The notes under the pieces: generated by a model | The model's input: the letters and a program-made list of their open reading frames with translations, nothing else | Told to the model about the DNA's origin: nothing | Databases searched by the model: none | Program-made: the position numbers and the translations under genes | Assembly: GCA_020633795.1 (NCBI GenBank) | Contig: JACKCX010000009.1 | Span: 1-36,727 of the forward strand | Direction of reading: 5' to 3' | Length of the DNA: 36,727 nucleotides | DNA from: Erysipelotrichaceae bacterium | Lineage (GTDB): Bacteria; Bacillota_I; Bacilli_A; RFN20; CAG-826 | Shown here: positions 24,207 to 32,234 of the stretch, one piece after another | How the letters are laid out: each line of letters starts with the position of its first letter | How positions within the stretch are numbered: position 1 is the stretch's first letter

Positions 24207-25324
24207 TAAATATGAGCTCCTTGTTCGATAAACAAGACATTGTCCGTTTCTCCAGCGACATCATGACATTCTGTGATACGAACGGATTTATCCGCTAAGA
24301 CATAATTCATCTTGATTCCTTTACCGATAATCGATTTGGTAAAGATAATCGAATTTTCGACCACGCTGTCTTCTTCAATGATGACATCACGGGAAATAAT
24401 TGAATTGCGGACTTTGCCTTTGATAATGCAACCATTAGCGATAAAACAATTTTTCACATTCGCTTTTGGTCCATAGAGGGCAGGCGGTGTGTTATGAGTC
24501 ACGGTATAAATAGGCCAGTTCTCTAAGAAAAGTTGAGAACGGCGCGAGTAATTTAAGAGAGCGAGAGATTGGCTGATATAATCATTTAAATTCAAAATGG
24601 GAGCCACAAAACCTTTAAATTCATAAGCATTGAGAACGATGAGACCTTCATCGACACAATATTTAATCATTTTACGCAAAGAATAAAGGAGAGAGACATC
24701 TTTAGATAATTTGAGGATTTTTTCAAAAGCTGAGCGATTGAAAACGTAACTGCCTAAAGAGATGTCGGCTTCTCTCTTTAATCCCGCATTGGTGGAAATC
24801 TTTTTGATTTGTCCTTTTTTACCAATTTCAATCTCGCTGCAGTTGAGATAATCTTTATCTGCTGATTTGACATGTTTATAGATGATAGAAGCATCAGCCC
24901 CTGAAGCGATATGAGCTTCAATGAAAGGGCGGAAATCAATGGAGGCGAGGATGAAAGGGTTTGTCACGACGATATATTCCGAATCTTCTTCTTCGAAGAA
25001 AGAATAATTGGCTAAGACATTACCAATATCGGTATTAAAGCGAGGATTAGAGAGATTTCTCTCATTAAAAAATAAACGCAGATAACCAGTTTTTGTATTG
25101 TTTATCCAGGCTTGACCTTCGCGAACATGGGCGCGAACGGCTCGCACATTATTTTGAACGAGAATATTAATGCGATCAATTCCGGAATTAGAAAGGTTGG
25201 ATAAAGCGAAATCCATCAAGCCATAACGGCCGAGAAATGTCACCGCGGCTAGAGGACGATTTTCGGTTAATATACCAAGATTTGGTCCATCGTGCAAATT
25301 GCAAATACCCACGATATTTTTCAT
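24206..25324 (-). CDS. glgD: GlgD, regulatory-type ADP-glucose pyrophosphorylase subunit
   Basis: A 372-residue homologue of GlgC with nucleotidyltransferase domain and C-terminal left-handed beta helix (hexapeptide-like repeats such as NSIISRDVIIEEDS). The glycine-rich nucleotide-binding loop of GlgC (GGKGTRL) is replaced by NLGILTENRPLA, so it is probably not catalytic by itself. In Bacillus GlgD raises the activity of GlgC in a mixed complex. GGAGG lies before the ATG, and both ends overlap neighbours by one base (TAATG), giving tight coupling with glgC and glgA. Confidence 0.92.
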   Translation of the reverse strand: MKNIVGICNLHDGPNLGILTENRPLAAVTFLGRYGLMDFALSNLSNSGIDRINILVQNNVRAVRAHVREGQAWINNTKTGYLRLFFNERNLSNPRFNTDIGNVLANYSFFEEEDSEYIVVTNPFILASIDFRPFIEAHIASGADASIIYKHVKSADKDYLNCSEIEIGKKGQIKKISTNAGLKREADISLGSYVFNRSAFEKILKLSKDVSLLYSLRKMIKYCVDEGLIVLNAYEFKGFVAPILNLNDYISQSLALLNYSRRSQLFLENWPIYTVTHNTPPALYGPKANVKNCFIANGCIIKGKVRNSIISRDVIIEEDSVVENSIIFTKSIIGKGIKMNYVLADKSVRITECHDVAGETDNVLFIEQGAHI

Positions 25325-26451
25325 TATTTCATTCCTCCTGTCACTAAAACAACCTCTTGACTATCTAGATTAATTTTTTCTTTTTCTTCGACGACGGCTC
25401 CTGGAGCAATGATAGCGTTATTGACTTGCGCCCCTTTCTTAATTCGGGCTCCTGCCATAATCACACAGCGTGTACAAGTCGCATTTTCTTCAATGATGAC
25501 TTCATTAGAAATAACGCACGAATCAGCGGATCCTAAAATGATGGCCCCTTGGTTAGCGATACTTCTTTTGATGGCGCCGCGTTGACCGACGTATTGAGGC
25601 ACACTATGGGTGTCCTCACTATAGATTCTAGTAAATTCATTATTGTCAAAAAGATCGAGTTCACGACAATCAAGAGCGATATCCATATTGGCTTGATGTA
25701 AAGAAGCGAGAGTTCCGACATCTTTCCAATAGCCTTTAAAACGATAAGCCTGAAGTTTTTTACCTTCGGCTAACATCGTTGGAATAATGTTTTTTCCAAA
25801 GTCATGATCAGATTCATCATTCTTTTCATCTTCTTTAAGATATTTGCGGAGAATTTTCCAAGAAAAGACATAGATGCCCATCGAGGCAAGATTGCCTTTT
25901 GGCACTTTAGGTTTTTCCTGAAATTCGACGATTTGATCATCTTGATTAACGGACATAATACCAAAACGACTCGCTTCACTTGGATCGACTTCAATGACCG
26001 AAATCGTCGCATCAGCGTTAGTTTTAATATGTAAATCAATCATTTTGTTATAGAGAGTTTTATAAATGTGATCACCTGAAAGAATCAAGACATAATCAGG
26101 ATCTTGTTCATCAAGAAAATCAATATTTTGCGTGATAGCGTCAGCCGTTCCTTTGTACCACTTAGCGCTTTCCTCTGTTTGATGAGGCGTTAGTGTCGCC
26201 ATAAAGGAGTGCACGCCATTGAGACCCCATTTCTCGCCATTTCCTACATAGCTATCTAAAGCGGTTGATTCATATTGCATCAACACTCCGACGTTATTGA
26301 TTCCACTGTTCGCACAATTGCTTAAAGGGAAATCGATAATGCGATATTTAGCGGCGAAAGAAACCGCTGGTTTGGCAATTTTTTTTGTCAAAGATTCAAG
26401 TCGAGTCCCCTTCCCACCGGCGAGGACCATGGCAACGATTTTATACGGCAT
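25324..26451 (-). CDS. glgC: Glucose-1-phosphate adenylyltransferase, catalytic subunit
   Basis: Makes ADP-glucose from ATP and glucose 1-phosphate, the committed step of glycogen synthesis. The protein has 375 residues. AGGKGTRL (11-18) is the nucleotide loop; KPAVSFAAKYRIIDFPLSNC, LSGDHIYK and FQEKPKVP are the expected active-site segments, followed by a beta-helix domain. I chose ATG 26451, with GGAGG eight bases upstream; the in-frame GTG at 26460 is within that site. First gene of glgCDA and probably of the co-directional leuS as well. The region 26452-26583 upstream has no gene; I see no strong promoter. Confidence 0.95.
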   Translation of the reverse strand: MPYKIVAMVLAGGKGTRLESLTKKIAKPAVSFAAKYRIIDFPLSNCANSGINNVGVLMQYESTALDSYVGNGEKWGLNGVHSFMATLTPHQTEESAKWYKGTADAITQNIDFLDEQDPDYVLILSGDHIYKTLYNKMIDLHIKTNADATISVIEVDPSEASRFGIMSVNQDDQIVEFQEKPKVPKGNLASMGIYVFSWKILRKYLKEDEKNDESDHDFGKNIIPTMLAEGKKLQAYRFKGYWKDVGTLASLHQANMDIALDCRELDLFDNNEFTRIYSEDTHSVPQYVGQRGAIKRSIANQGAIILGSADSCVISNEVIIEENATCTRCVIMAGARIKKGAQVNNAIIAPGAVVEEKEKINLDSQEVVLVTGGMK

Positions 26452-26583
26452 TATGTGCACCTCCGCGTATACCCATAGTCTAGCACACGCCCGCTCACAC
26501 TAAAACTAAAAAGAGGCACTACATCTCATTGTTTTATGCTAATTATCTTTTTATTTATTAAAAAAATAGATAAACTTGAGGTA

Positions 26584-27033
26584 ATGAAAGTCAAACCGTC
26601 ATCAAAAAAAATGATCTTCATCTCGCTAGGGATAACTTTATTTTGTGGATTATTAATCTTTACCACATGCATTAGCATCTTTTTATTTCAAGAATGGAAC
26701 TATGTTCAATGGTTAATTATTGGTGTTTATATCGCTACCAGCATTTCCATTTTCTTTATCTCAAGCAACAGTTATTTTTATTATATTGAATCTAAATTTC
26801 TACGCATTATTCGTTTCAAAAAAGTCATCAAGTATCCATATGCGGATATCTTGTGGCTTGATCAGAGCAAAGGCGAAAAAAATGGAACGATTACTTTTGT
26901 TTTAAAAACAGGAAAAGTTATCTATTTAATACCCGATGATGAAGGACTGGTGTATCGAGCCATCTTAAAAAACAGTAAAAATCTCTTATCAAAAGAAGAA
27001 ATCATTCATCGTTTCCCAGGAATTAAATTATAA
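26584..27033 (+). CDS. Small membrane protein with two TM segments and a possible PH-like domain
   Basis: I do not recognise this gene. The protein has 149 residues from ATG 26584. Two hydrophobic segments (about residues 11-33 and 39-60) are followed by about 85 soluble residues with alternating strand-like pieces (YFYYIESKFLRIIRFKK, YADILWLDQSK, TITFVLKTGKVIYLIP), which look like a bacterial PH-type domain on the cytosolic side. The start is uncertain: GAGG lies only two bases before ATG 26584, and the frame opens at ATG 26536, which has no ribosome-binding site. It lies alone on the plus strand between glgC (divergent) and rpmB. Codon use looks like its neighbours, so it is probably a real gene. 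Confidence 0.6.
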   Translation: MKVKPSSKKMIFISLGITLFCGLLIFTTCISIFLFQEWNYVQWLIIGVYIATSISIFFISSNSYFYYIESKFLRIIRFKKVIKYPYADILWLDQSKGEKNGTITFVLKTGKVIYLIPDDEGLVYRAILKNSKNLLSKEEIIHRFPGIKL

Positions 27034-27049
27034 AATCCAATTTGTTTAT

Positions 27050-27077
27050 TGCATAAACGAGACTGGTGTGATACGAT
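27050..27077 (+). promoter_or_regulatory. Candidate rpmB promoter
   Basis: TTGCAT (27050-27055) and TACGAT (27072-27077) are 16 bases apart and lie 28 bases ahead of rpmB. Each matches the consensus at 4 of 6 or better. Confidence 0.5.
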
Positions 27078-27104
27078 TTTCAAGAACCAAAGGAGGCCTA
27101 CGAT

Positions 27105-27299
27105 ATGTCAAGAGTATGTCCAATTACTGGTAAAGGACCATTGAGTGGTAACAGTCGTTCCCATTCTTTAAGAGCATCCCGCCGCAGATGGAATTGCAAT
27201 CTTCAAGTCCGTACAATCGTGGTTGACGGCCAAGAAATGCGCGTTCGTATGTCAACCCGCGCCTATCGCAGTCTCAACAAACAATACAAATCAGAATAG
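27105..27299 (+). CDS. rpmB: 50S ribosomal protein L28
   Basis: A 64-residue basic protein beginning MSRVCPITGKGPLSGNSRSH, then ASRRRWNCNLQ, the L28 signature. AGGAGG precedes the ATG. It is a single-gene unit with promoter and terminator. In Bacillota rpmB lies at the end of the rsgA-rpe block, in divergent or convergent orientation, as here. Confidence 0.97.
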   Translation: MSRVCPITGKGPLSGNSRSHSLRASRRRWNCNLQVRTIVVDGQEMRVRMSTRAYRSLNKQYKSE

Positions 27300-27317
27300 G
27301 TTGTTAATTCCTTAAAT

Positions 27318-27350
27318 AAAAAAATAGCGGTCGAAGAAACCGCTTTTTTT
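27318..27350. terminator. Bidirectional terminator between rpmB and the unknown membrane gene
   Basis: AGCGGT (27326-27331) and ACCGCT (27339-27344) form a 6-bp stem around a seven-base loop. An A-run on the left and a T-run on the right allow termination in both directions. Confidence 0.85.
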
Positions 27351-27353
27351 ATC

Positions 27354-28028
27354 TTAAAAAGCAAACGTTAAAATAAATATTAAGAGCTCGTTAATATATA
27401 AGAAGAAAAAGAGAAGCCATTCCGTAAAGGCTAGAGTTAAGACATTGGGACGAATATATTTGATGGTTCCATCTTCACTGACAACTTTCTTCATGCGCAA
27501 ATTAAGAGTTAACTTTGGGTTGAGCAATAAAGCTAAAGTCACAATTGTCATCACCAGCGATAATCCAAAAACGATAAGAGGAATGGGGGTTGATTCGCTG
27601 ATGCTCATCAAATATTGATTATAGACAAAAGATCCAACGCAAATGGAAGATGGCAACAAGAATGAAAAAATGATGAATAAGATAAAAATGCTGCTATGAA
27701 CACGAATGTGATCAAGAGGCACAAAAGCTAGTATTAAAAAGAGAATAGAGGCCAGAACTCCGGATATTAAAGCGGTGATGAAAAAGCCATTATGAAAATT
27801 TAAATCAAAGGTGCTAAAAAAGAAAGCGAAACCTAAAATTGTTAAAATAAGGGCGGTATTGCCATAAAAATTATCAGCAAAACGACTTTTATAGTTTAGT
27901 TCATAAGGAAACATATTACGGACACTATAGGTAACTTTGTACTTATTTTTATAATGAATAAAAGAGGCGACTAAAAAGAGGCCACCAAAGAGAATTGATA
28001 AAAGAAAACTAGGGAGAGAAAATTGCAT
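27354..28028 (-). CDS. Unknown membrane protein, about six TM segments
   Basis: I do not recognise the family. The protein has 224 residues with about six hydrophobic segments, near 4-24, 58-75, 80-105, 112-135, 147-168 and 195-222. The loop after the first segment is basic (HYKNKYK), which suggests an outside or very short N-terminus with that loop in the cytosol. A charged loop (LRMKKVVSEDGTIKY) lies before the last segment. The ATG starts one base after the rpe stop codon, with AGG upstream, so it is the last gene of the gmk-to-rpe operon and is closed by the terminator at 27318. In Bacilli a small thiamine-pathway gene (thiN) often lies in this position; this protein is unrelated to it. 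Confidence 0.75.
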   Translation of the reverse strand: MQFSLPSFLLSILFGGLFLVASFIHYKNKYKVTYSVRNMFPYELNYKSRFADNFYGNTALILTILGFAFFFSTFDLNFHNGFFITALISGVLASILFLILAFVPLDHIRVHSSIFILFIIFSFLLPSSICVGSFVYNQYLMSISESTPIPLIVFGLSLVMTIVTLALLLNPKLTLNLRMKKVVSEDGTIKYIRPNVLTLAFTEWLLFFFLYINELLIFILTFAF

Positions 28029-28029
28029 T

Positions 28030-28689
28030 TTATACCTTCAATTCTTCGATCGCTTTTTTGATATTTGGAGCTCCAAAAACAAAGGATCCTGCAACGAGAA
28101 CATCAACGCCCATTTTTCGACATTGCTGTCCTGTTTCGCCGTTAATTCCTCCATCGACTTCAATAAGGGTGTGAAGTTCATTTTCATCGATGTAATTACG
28201 CAAACGCAAAATTTTAGTTAACGAATCAGCGATAAATGTTTGACCGCCAAAGCCAGGCTCGACCGACATAATTAAGACTAAATCAAGACTATACAAAAAG
28301 GGAAAAACAACGCTGATGGAAGTACCTGGTTTAATTGACAAGCCCGCTTTTCCTCCCGCTTCATGAATGATATCAATAATTTCAAAAACTTCAGAATCAC
28401 TTTGGCATGCTTCGTAGTGAAAGGTTAAATAATCAGCCCCAGCTTCGACGAATTTTTTAGCAAATTCTTTCGGGTTCGAAATCATAATATGAACATCGTT
28501 GACCATGTGATGACAAGTTGCAATGTCTTTTAAAACAGGTAATCCAAAAGAAATATTGGGCACAAAATGTCCATCCATCACATCAAAGTGAAGCCAATCA
28601 GCTCCTGCTTCTTGAACGGCATGAATGTCGTCGGAAAGATGAGCAAAATTAGCGCTGAGAAGAGAAGGGGCGATAAGAGCAGTTTTCAT
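28030..28689 (-). CDS. rpe: Ribulose-phosphate 3-epimerase
   Basis: Interconverts ribulose 5-phosphate and xylulose 5-phosphate in the pentose phosphate pathway. It is a 219-residue TIM barrel of normal length. IAPSLLSANF at the N-terminus, HFDVMDGHFVPNISFG with metal-binding His and Asp, MSVEPGFGGQ and EVDGGI are the family signatures. Its ATG overlaps the rsgA TGA by four bases, and AGAGG lies upstream. The order prkC-rsgA-rpe is common in Bacillota. Confidence 0.97.
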   Translation of the reverse strand: MKTALIAPSLLSANFAHLSDDIHAVQEAGADWLHFDVMDGHFVPNISFGLPVLKDIATCHHMVNDVHIMISNPKEFAKKFVEAGADYLTFHYEACQSDSEVFEIIDIIHEAGGKAGLSIKPGTSISVVFPFLYSLDLVLIMSVEPGFGGQTFIADSLTKILRLRNYIDENELHTLIEVDGGINGETGQQCRKMGVDVLVAGSFVFGAPNIKKAIEELKV

Positions 28690-29552
28690 TTCGAATACCT
28701 CTGCGATCGAAAGATCGTTTCATTTGAAAGAGTGACGTAGCAACTATAGGCTACTGAAGAAATTATACCATCATTTAAAGCCTTTTTCACGGCGCAGCGA
28801 TCTTCGGATAAGTGAAGGCAGTTAGAGTAGTAACATTTTAAATAAAGTTTTGCAAAACCAGGAAAATATTGGGCGAGATCTTCTTTATATAAATCGAGAT
28901 CTAAAGAGGAAAATCCGGGAGTATCAGCGATATAGCCGTTTTGATAGGGAAGTAGAACGACTTCCTTAGTCTTGTGTTTGCCTCTTCCGAGAGCGCGAGA
29001 ATATTCGCCAACAGCTCGTTCAAATTGTGGATCAATTGCGTTGATGAGGGAAGATTTTCCCACTCCCGTTTGACCAATTAAACAAGTGGTATGATGACTG
29101 AACAATTTTCTGACTTCTTCAAGGCCAGTCTTGTCCTTGTTGCTGACAACGTAGACATTTATTGAGATATCATTAAATACTTTTTTAATTTCATCGATAT
29201 ATTCTTGATTGTCATAACAATCAGATTTAGTGAGAATCAAATGAGCTTTAAGACCATTCATATTCGCATAAGTTAAGTACTTAAAAGCTAAGAGATAAGA
29301 AAAATTGGGTTCAATAAGAGATTGAACAATGAGCATTTGATCAATATTTGCTACTTGAGGTCTTTTTAATTGCGAAGTGCGAGGATAGACGGCTTGAATG
29401 ATGAGATTGATGTCGTCAAGTTCGACATTATCGCCCACCATCGGATGAATCTTCTCTTGACGAAAAAAACCACGGGCCGGAACATGATAAATGACCTCAT
29501 CACAACTGACGGAATAAATACCACAACTTAAGGCGAGAATTTTACCTTCCAT
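28686..29552 (-). CDS. rsgA: Ribosome small subunit-dependent GTPase A
   Basis: Circularly permuted GTPase that checks late 30S assembly. The protein has 288 residues. An N-terminal OB domain is followed by TKSD (108-111, G4), the P-loop GQTGVGKS (160-167), the GRGKHKT switch (189-195) and DTPG (210-213, G3), then a zinc site with Cys240, Cys245, His247 and Cys253. The G4-G1-G3 order is diagnostic of the permuted family. The ATG overlaps the kinase stop by one base (TAATG). It follows prpC-prkC as in Bacillus. Confidence 0.97.
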   Translation of the reverse strand: MEGKILALSCGIYSVSCDEVIYHVPARGFFRQEKIHPMVGDNVELDDINLIIQAVYPRTSQLKRPQVANIDQMLIVQSLIEPNFSYLLAFKYLTYANMNGLKAHLILTKSDCYDNQEYIDEIKKVFNDISINVYVVSNKDKTGLEEVRKLFSHHTTCLIGQTGVGKSSLINAIDPQFERAVGEYSRALGRGKHKTKEVVLLPYQNGYIADTPGFSSLDLDLYKEDLAQYFPGFAKLYLKCYYSNCLHLSEDRCAVKKALNDGIISSVAYSCYVTLSNETIFRSQRYSK

Positions 29553-30436
29553 TATTTAAATCCAAAAAAACGAGCGAAAAAGTTTTTCTTTTCCTTTAAT
29601 AATTTGGAATTTTGATTCAATTCCACTAAATCATCGTGCATATCCTGAGCATTTTGATAACGCTCTTTTAGACTGCGATTAGTGGCTCTCGCAATAATTT
29701 TTTCGACTTCCTTAGAACAATTGGGCAGATATTTGCGGGGTGAAGGAACTTTTTCACGAATATGAGCTACTACCACCGCCACAGGATCGACATCATTAAA
29801 GGGGACACGGCCCGTAATCAATTCGAAAAAAGTTACTCCTGCCGCGTAGATGTCTGATTGAGGAGAAGCGGGGTAACCGCGCGAGATTTCTGGGGCTAAA
29901 TAATGAACAGAGCCAATAATTTCTTTAGGTTTGCCTTTATTCATGGTGATATTTAATGTTTCAGCGATGCCAAAATCGCCGAGTTTAACCGTTCCATCAG
30001 GAAGATAGAAGATATTTTGTGGTTTGACGTCGCGATGGACGATATTATGCTGATGAGCATAGGAAAGAGCAGCGGTTAATTGAATCATGATGCTCACAGC
30101 TTCCTGAATAGGAAGACAAGAGCGAAAATCTAAAACATCTTTAAGATTCTGTCCCGCCACATATTCATTGGCGATATAAGGAATGCCTTCAAAGGTTCCG
30201 TGATTATAAACTTTGACAATATTAGGATGGTCTAAAGAAGCGGCAATAGTCGCTTCATTTTGAAAGCGGCGAAGATTGATGGGATTCTTCATCACATCTT
30301 CCCGAATTAATTTTATTGCCATTCTCTTTTTGGTGATGATATCAGAGGCTTCATAAACTTCCGCCATTCCACCATGACCAATACGAGCGACAACGCGATA
30401 TCTCTCATCGATAACAGAACCTATTTTGATCGGCAT
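29552..30436 (-). CDS. prkC: PrkC-type Ser/Thr protein kinase without membrane or PASTA domains
   Basis: Hanks-type kinase of 294 residues. All key residues are present: glycine loop IGHGGMAEVY (19-28), Lys42, Glu61, HRDVKPQN (134-141) with catalytic Asp136, DFG (154-156) and GSVHYLAPE. B. subtilis PrkC is about 650 residues, with a transmembrane segment and extracellular PASTA repeats that sense cell-wall fragments. Here the protein stops shortly after the kinase domain, in a charged then aromatic tail (KNFFARFFGFK) that might touch the membrane. The neighbours prpC (its phosphatase) and rsgA, a known PrkC substrate in Bacillus, confirm the identity. Its stop and start overlap those of rsgA and abut prpC. 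Confidence 0.93.
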   Translation of the reverse strand: MPIKIGSVIDERYRVVARIGHGGMAEVYEASDIITKKRMAIKLIREDVMKNPINLRRFQNEATIAASLDHPNIVKVYNHGTFEGIPYIANEYVAGQNLKDVLDFRSCLPIQEAVSIMIQLTAALSYAHQHNIVHRDVKPQNIFYLPDGTVKLGDFGIAETLNITMNKGKPKEIIGSVHYLAPEISRGYPASPQSDIYAAGVTFFELITGRVPFNDVDPVAVVVAHIREKVPSPRKYLPNCSKEVEKIIARATNRSLKERYQNAQDMHDDLVELNQNSKLLKEKKNFFARFFGFK

Positions 30437-31191
30437 TACTTATTAGCCTCCCAAATGACCACAGCGATATTATCACTGCCTCCATTTGCATTGCTTAATG
30501 AAATTAATTCATTAACTTTTTGCTCGGTTGTATCATCACTTTTTAAAATAGTTCCAATTGCTGATTCATCGACATTGTTATATAAACCATCGCTGCAAAC
30601 GAGAATGTTTTCGTTGCGGTAAGCAGTGATGCGAATATCGACATTAAGAGAAGGAAAAATACCTAAAGCGTTAGTTAAAACATGGCGTTTAGGATGGGTG
30701 AGCATCTCTTCTTTTTTAATTTTTCCTGTTCGGTATAGATAGGCAACATAAGTCTGATCTTCGGTAATTTGAGCAATTTCATCGTTATGAAGAACATAAG
30801 CACGAGAATCACCGATTTGAGCGGTAATCATATAATTGGACATGATGAGAATCATAGTTAAAGTTGTTCCCATGCCTTCATACATCGTATTTTTTTGCGC
30901 TTCATTATAAATGGCGTTGTTGGCTTTTTTAATGATATCCATCGCCCACTTCATCGCCAAAAAACGCGAGAAAAATTTCTGTTTTTCTAAAAAGGCATCG
31001 CTGATCATTTTAATGGCGATGGAAGAGGCATAATCACCTTTATTGGCTCCTCCCATCCCATCGCACACTAAGAGAAGAATATTTCCTTTTGTGTTAGTTA
31101 AAGCATTAGCGCGATCTTCATTCGAAAGACGCACTTTGCCAATATCAGTGGCAAAAGCATAGGTTCCAGAGATGTAATTCTTTTGCTTCAT
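30436..31191 (-). CDS. prpC: PP2C-type protein phosphatase PrpC
   Basis: Metal-dependent phosphatase that reverses phosphorylation by the adjacent kinase. The protein has 251 residues. The motifs are LSNEDRA (22-28), DGMGG (44-48), GDSRAY, SDGLYNN and the C-terminal GGSDNIAVV with metal-binding Asp. I chose ATG 31191, which overlaps the rlmN TGA by four bases; the longer frame to 31230 lies inside rlmN. The stop abuts the prkC start. The kinase-phosphatase pair is conserved across Bacillota. Confidence 0.95.
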   Translation of the reverse strand: MKQKNYISGTYAFATDIGKVRLSNEDRANALTNTKGNILLLVCDGMGGANKGDYASSIAIKMISDAFLEKQKFFSRFLAMKWAMDIIKKANNAIYNEAQKNTMYEGMGTTLTMILIMSNYMITAQIGDSRAYVLHNDEIAQITEDQTYVAYLYRTGKIKKEEMLTHPKRHVLTNALGIFPSLNVDIRITAYRNENILVCSDGLYNNVDESAIGTILKSDDTTEQKVNELISLSNANGGSDNIAVVIWEANK

Positions 31192-32234
31192 AACTTGTTT
31201 TCTTCCACTTTCGCGCGTAATTGTCCACAAGCGGCATCGATGTCAGAGCCAAATTCTTTGCGAATGGTGGCCGTGACACCACCTTTGGTTAAATAATCAA
31301 GAAAGGCGTGAACGCGATTGCCACTGCTTCTCTTGTAATCATATAGATTAGTTTCATTATACGGGATTAAATTGACATATCCCATCGTTCCTTTAATTAA
31401 TTTGATTAATTGTTCAGCGCATTCTTTCGTATCATTGATATCCGCTAGTAGCAAATATTCATAGGTCACACGTCGACCGCTGAGAGCTTCATATTCGCGA
31501 ATAGCGGGCATTAATTGTTCCAAAGGATAGGCTTTGTTTATTTTCATGAGTTGATCTCTTAATTCATTATTCGGAGCGTGCAAAGAAATGGCGAGATTAG
31601 TTTGCAATCCTTCGCGAGCATAACGCTTAATTCCTTCGATAATTCCACAAGTGGACACAGTGATATGGCGTGCCCCGATAGCTAAACCTTTAGGGTGATT
31701 TAAAATGCGAATAAAATCTAAGACATTATCATAATTGTCAAAGGGTTCACCTGTTCCCATAATCACGACATGAGTGACATGTTGACCTTGGCCTTCATCT
31801 TGCAGTATTTGATTAATAATCAAAATTTGAGCCATCATTTCATCGACCGTTAAATTTCTCTGCTTTCCTAAGCGTCCGGAAGAGCAAAAAGAACAGCCCA
31901 TGTTACATCCCACTTGGCTCGAGACACAAACAGCATTCCCATACGAATAACGCATGAGAACAGTTTCCACTTTCGCACCATCCGAAAGAGAGATTAAAAG
32001 CTTTATGGTTCCATCTTGACTCTCTTGTTTTAGATAACTTGAAGGAAGATCGAGAGTATATTTCTCTTTTAAAACTTCGCGAAATTTCAATGAAACATCC
32101 GTCATCTCATCAAAAGAGCGGGCCTTTTTTTCATAGATCCATGTATAGAGTTGGATAGCGCGGTAAGGCTTTTGACCTTCCGCTACCATCTGAGCGGTTA
32201 ATTTACTGATTTCTTGTCCAAATAAATTAATCAT
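31188..32234 (-). CDS. rlmN: Dual-specificity RNA methyltransferase RlmN
   Basis: Radical SAM enzyme that methylates C2 of A2503 in 23S rRNA and A37 of some tRNAs. The 348-residue length is normal. The cluster-binding CxxxCxxC is at Cys110, Cys114 and Cys117 (CNMGCSFC). GTGEPFDNYDNV and STCGI follow, and Cys336 in AACGQL is the methyl-carrying or resolving cysteine. The ATG overlaps the end of the rsmB-like gene by eight bases; the ribosome-binding site is weak, so coupling is likely. prpC overlaps its stop. Confidence 0.97.
   Translation of the reverse strand: MINLFGQEISKLTAQMVAEGQKPYRAIQLYTWIYEKKARSFDEMTDVSLKFREVLKEKYTLDLPSSYLKQESQDGTIKLLISLSDGAKVETVLMRYSYGNAVCVSSQVGCNMGCSFCSSGRLGKQRNLTVDEMMAQILIINQILQDEGQGQHVTHVVIMGTGEPFDNYDNVLDFIRILNHPKGLAIGARHITVSTCGIIEGIKRYAREGLQTNLAISLHAPNNELRDQLMKINKAYPLEQLMPAIREYEALSGRRVTYEYLLLADINDTKECAEQLIKLIKGTMGYVNLIPYNETNLYDYKRSSGNRVHAFLDYLTKGGVTATIRKEFGSDIDAACGQLRAKVEENKL

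Noticed and set aside
26461..26583. Clear promoter pair for glgC and the divergent membrane gene
   Set aside because: Only weak -10-like elements and no matching -35 could be placed.
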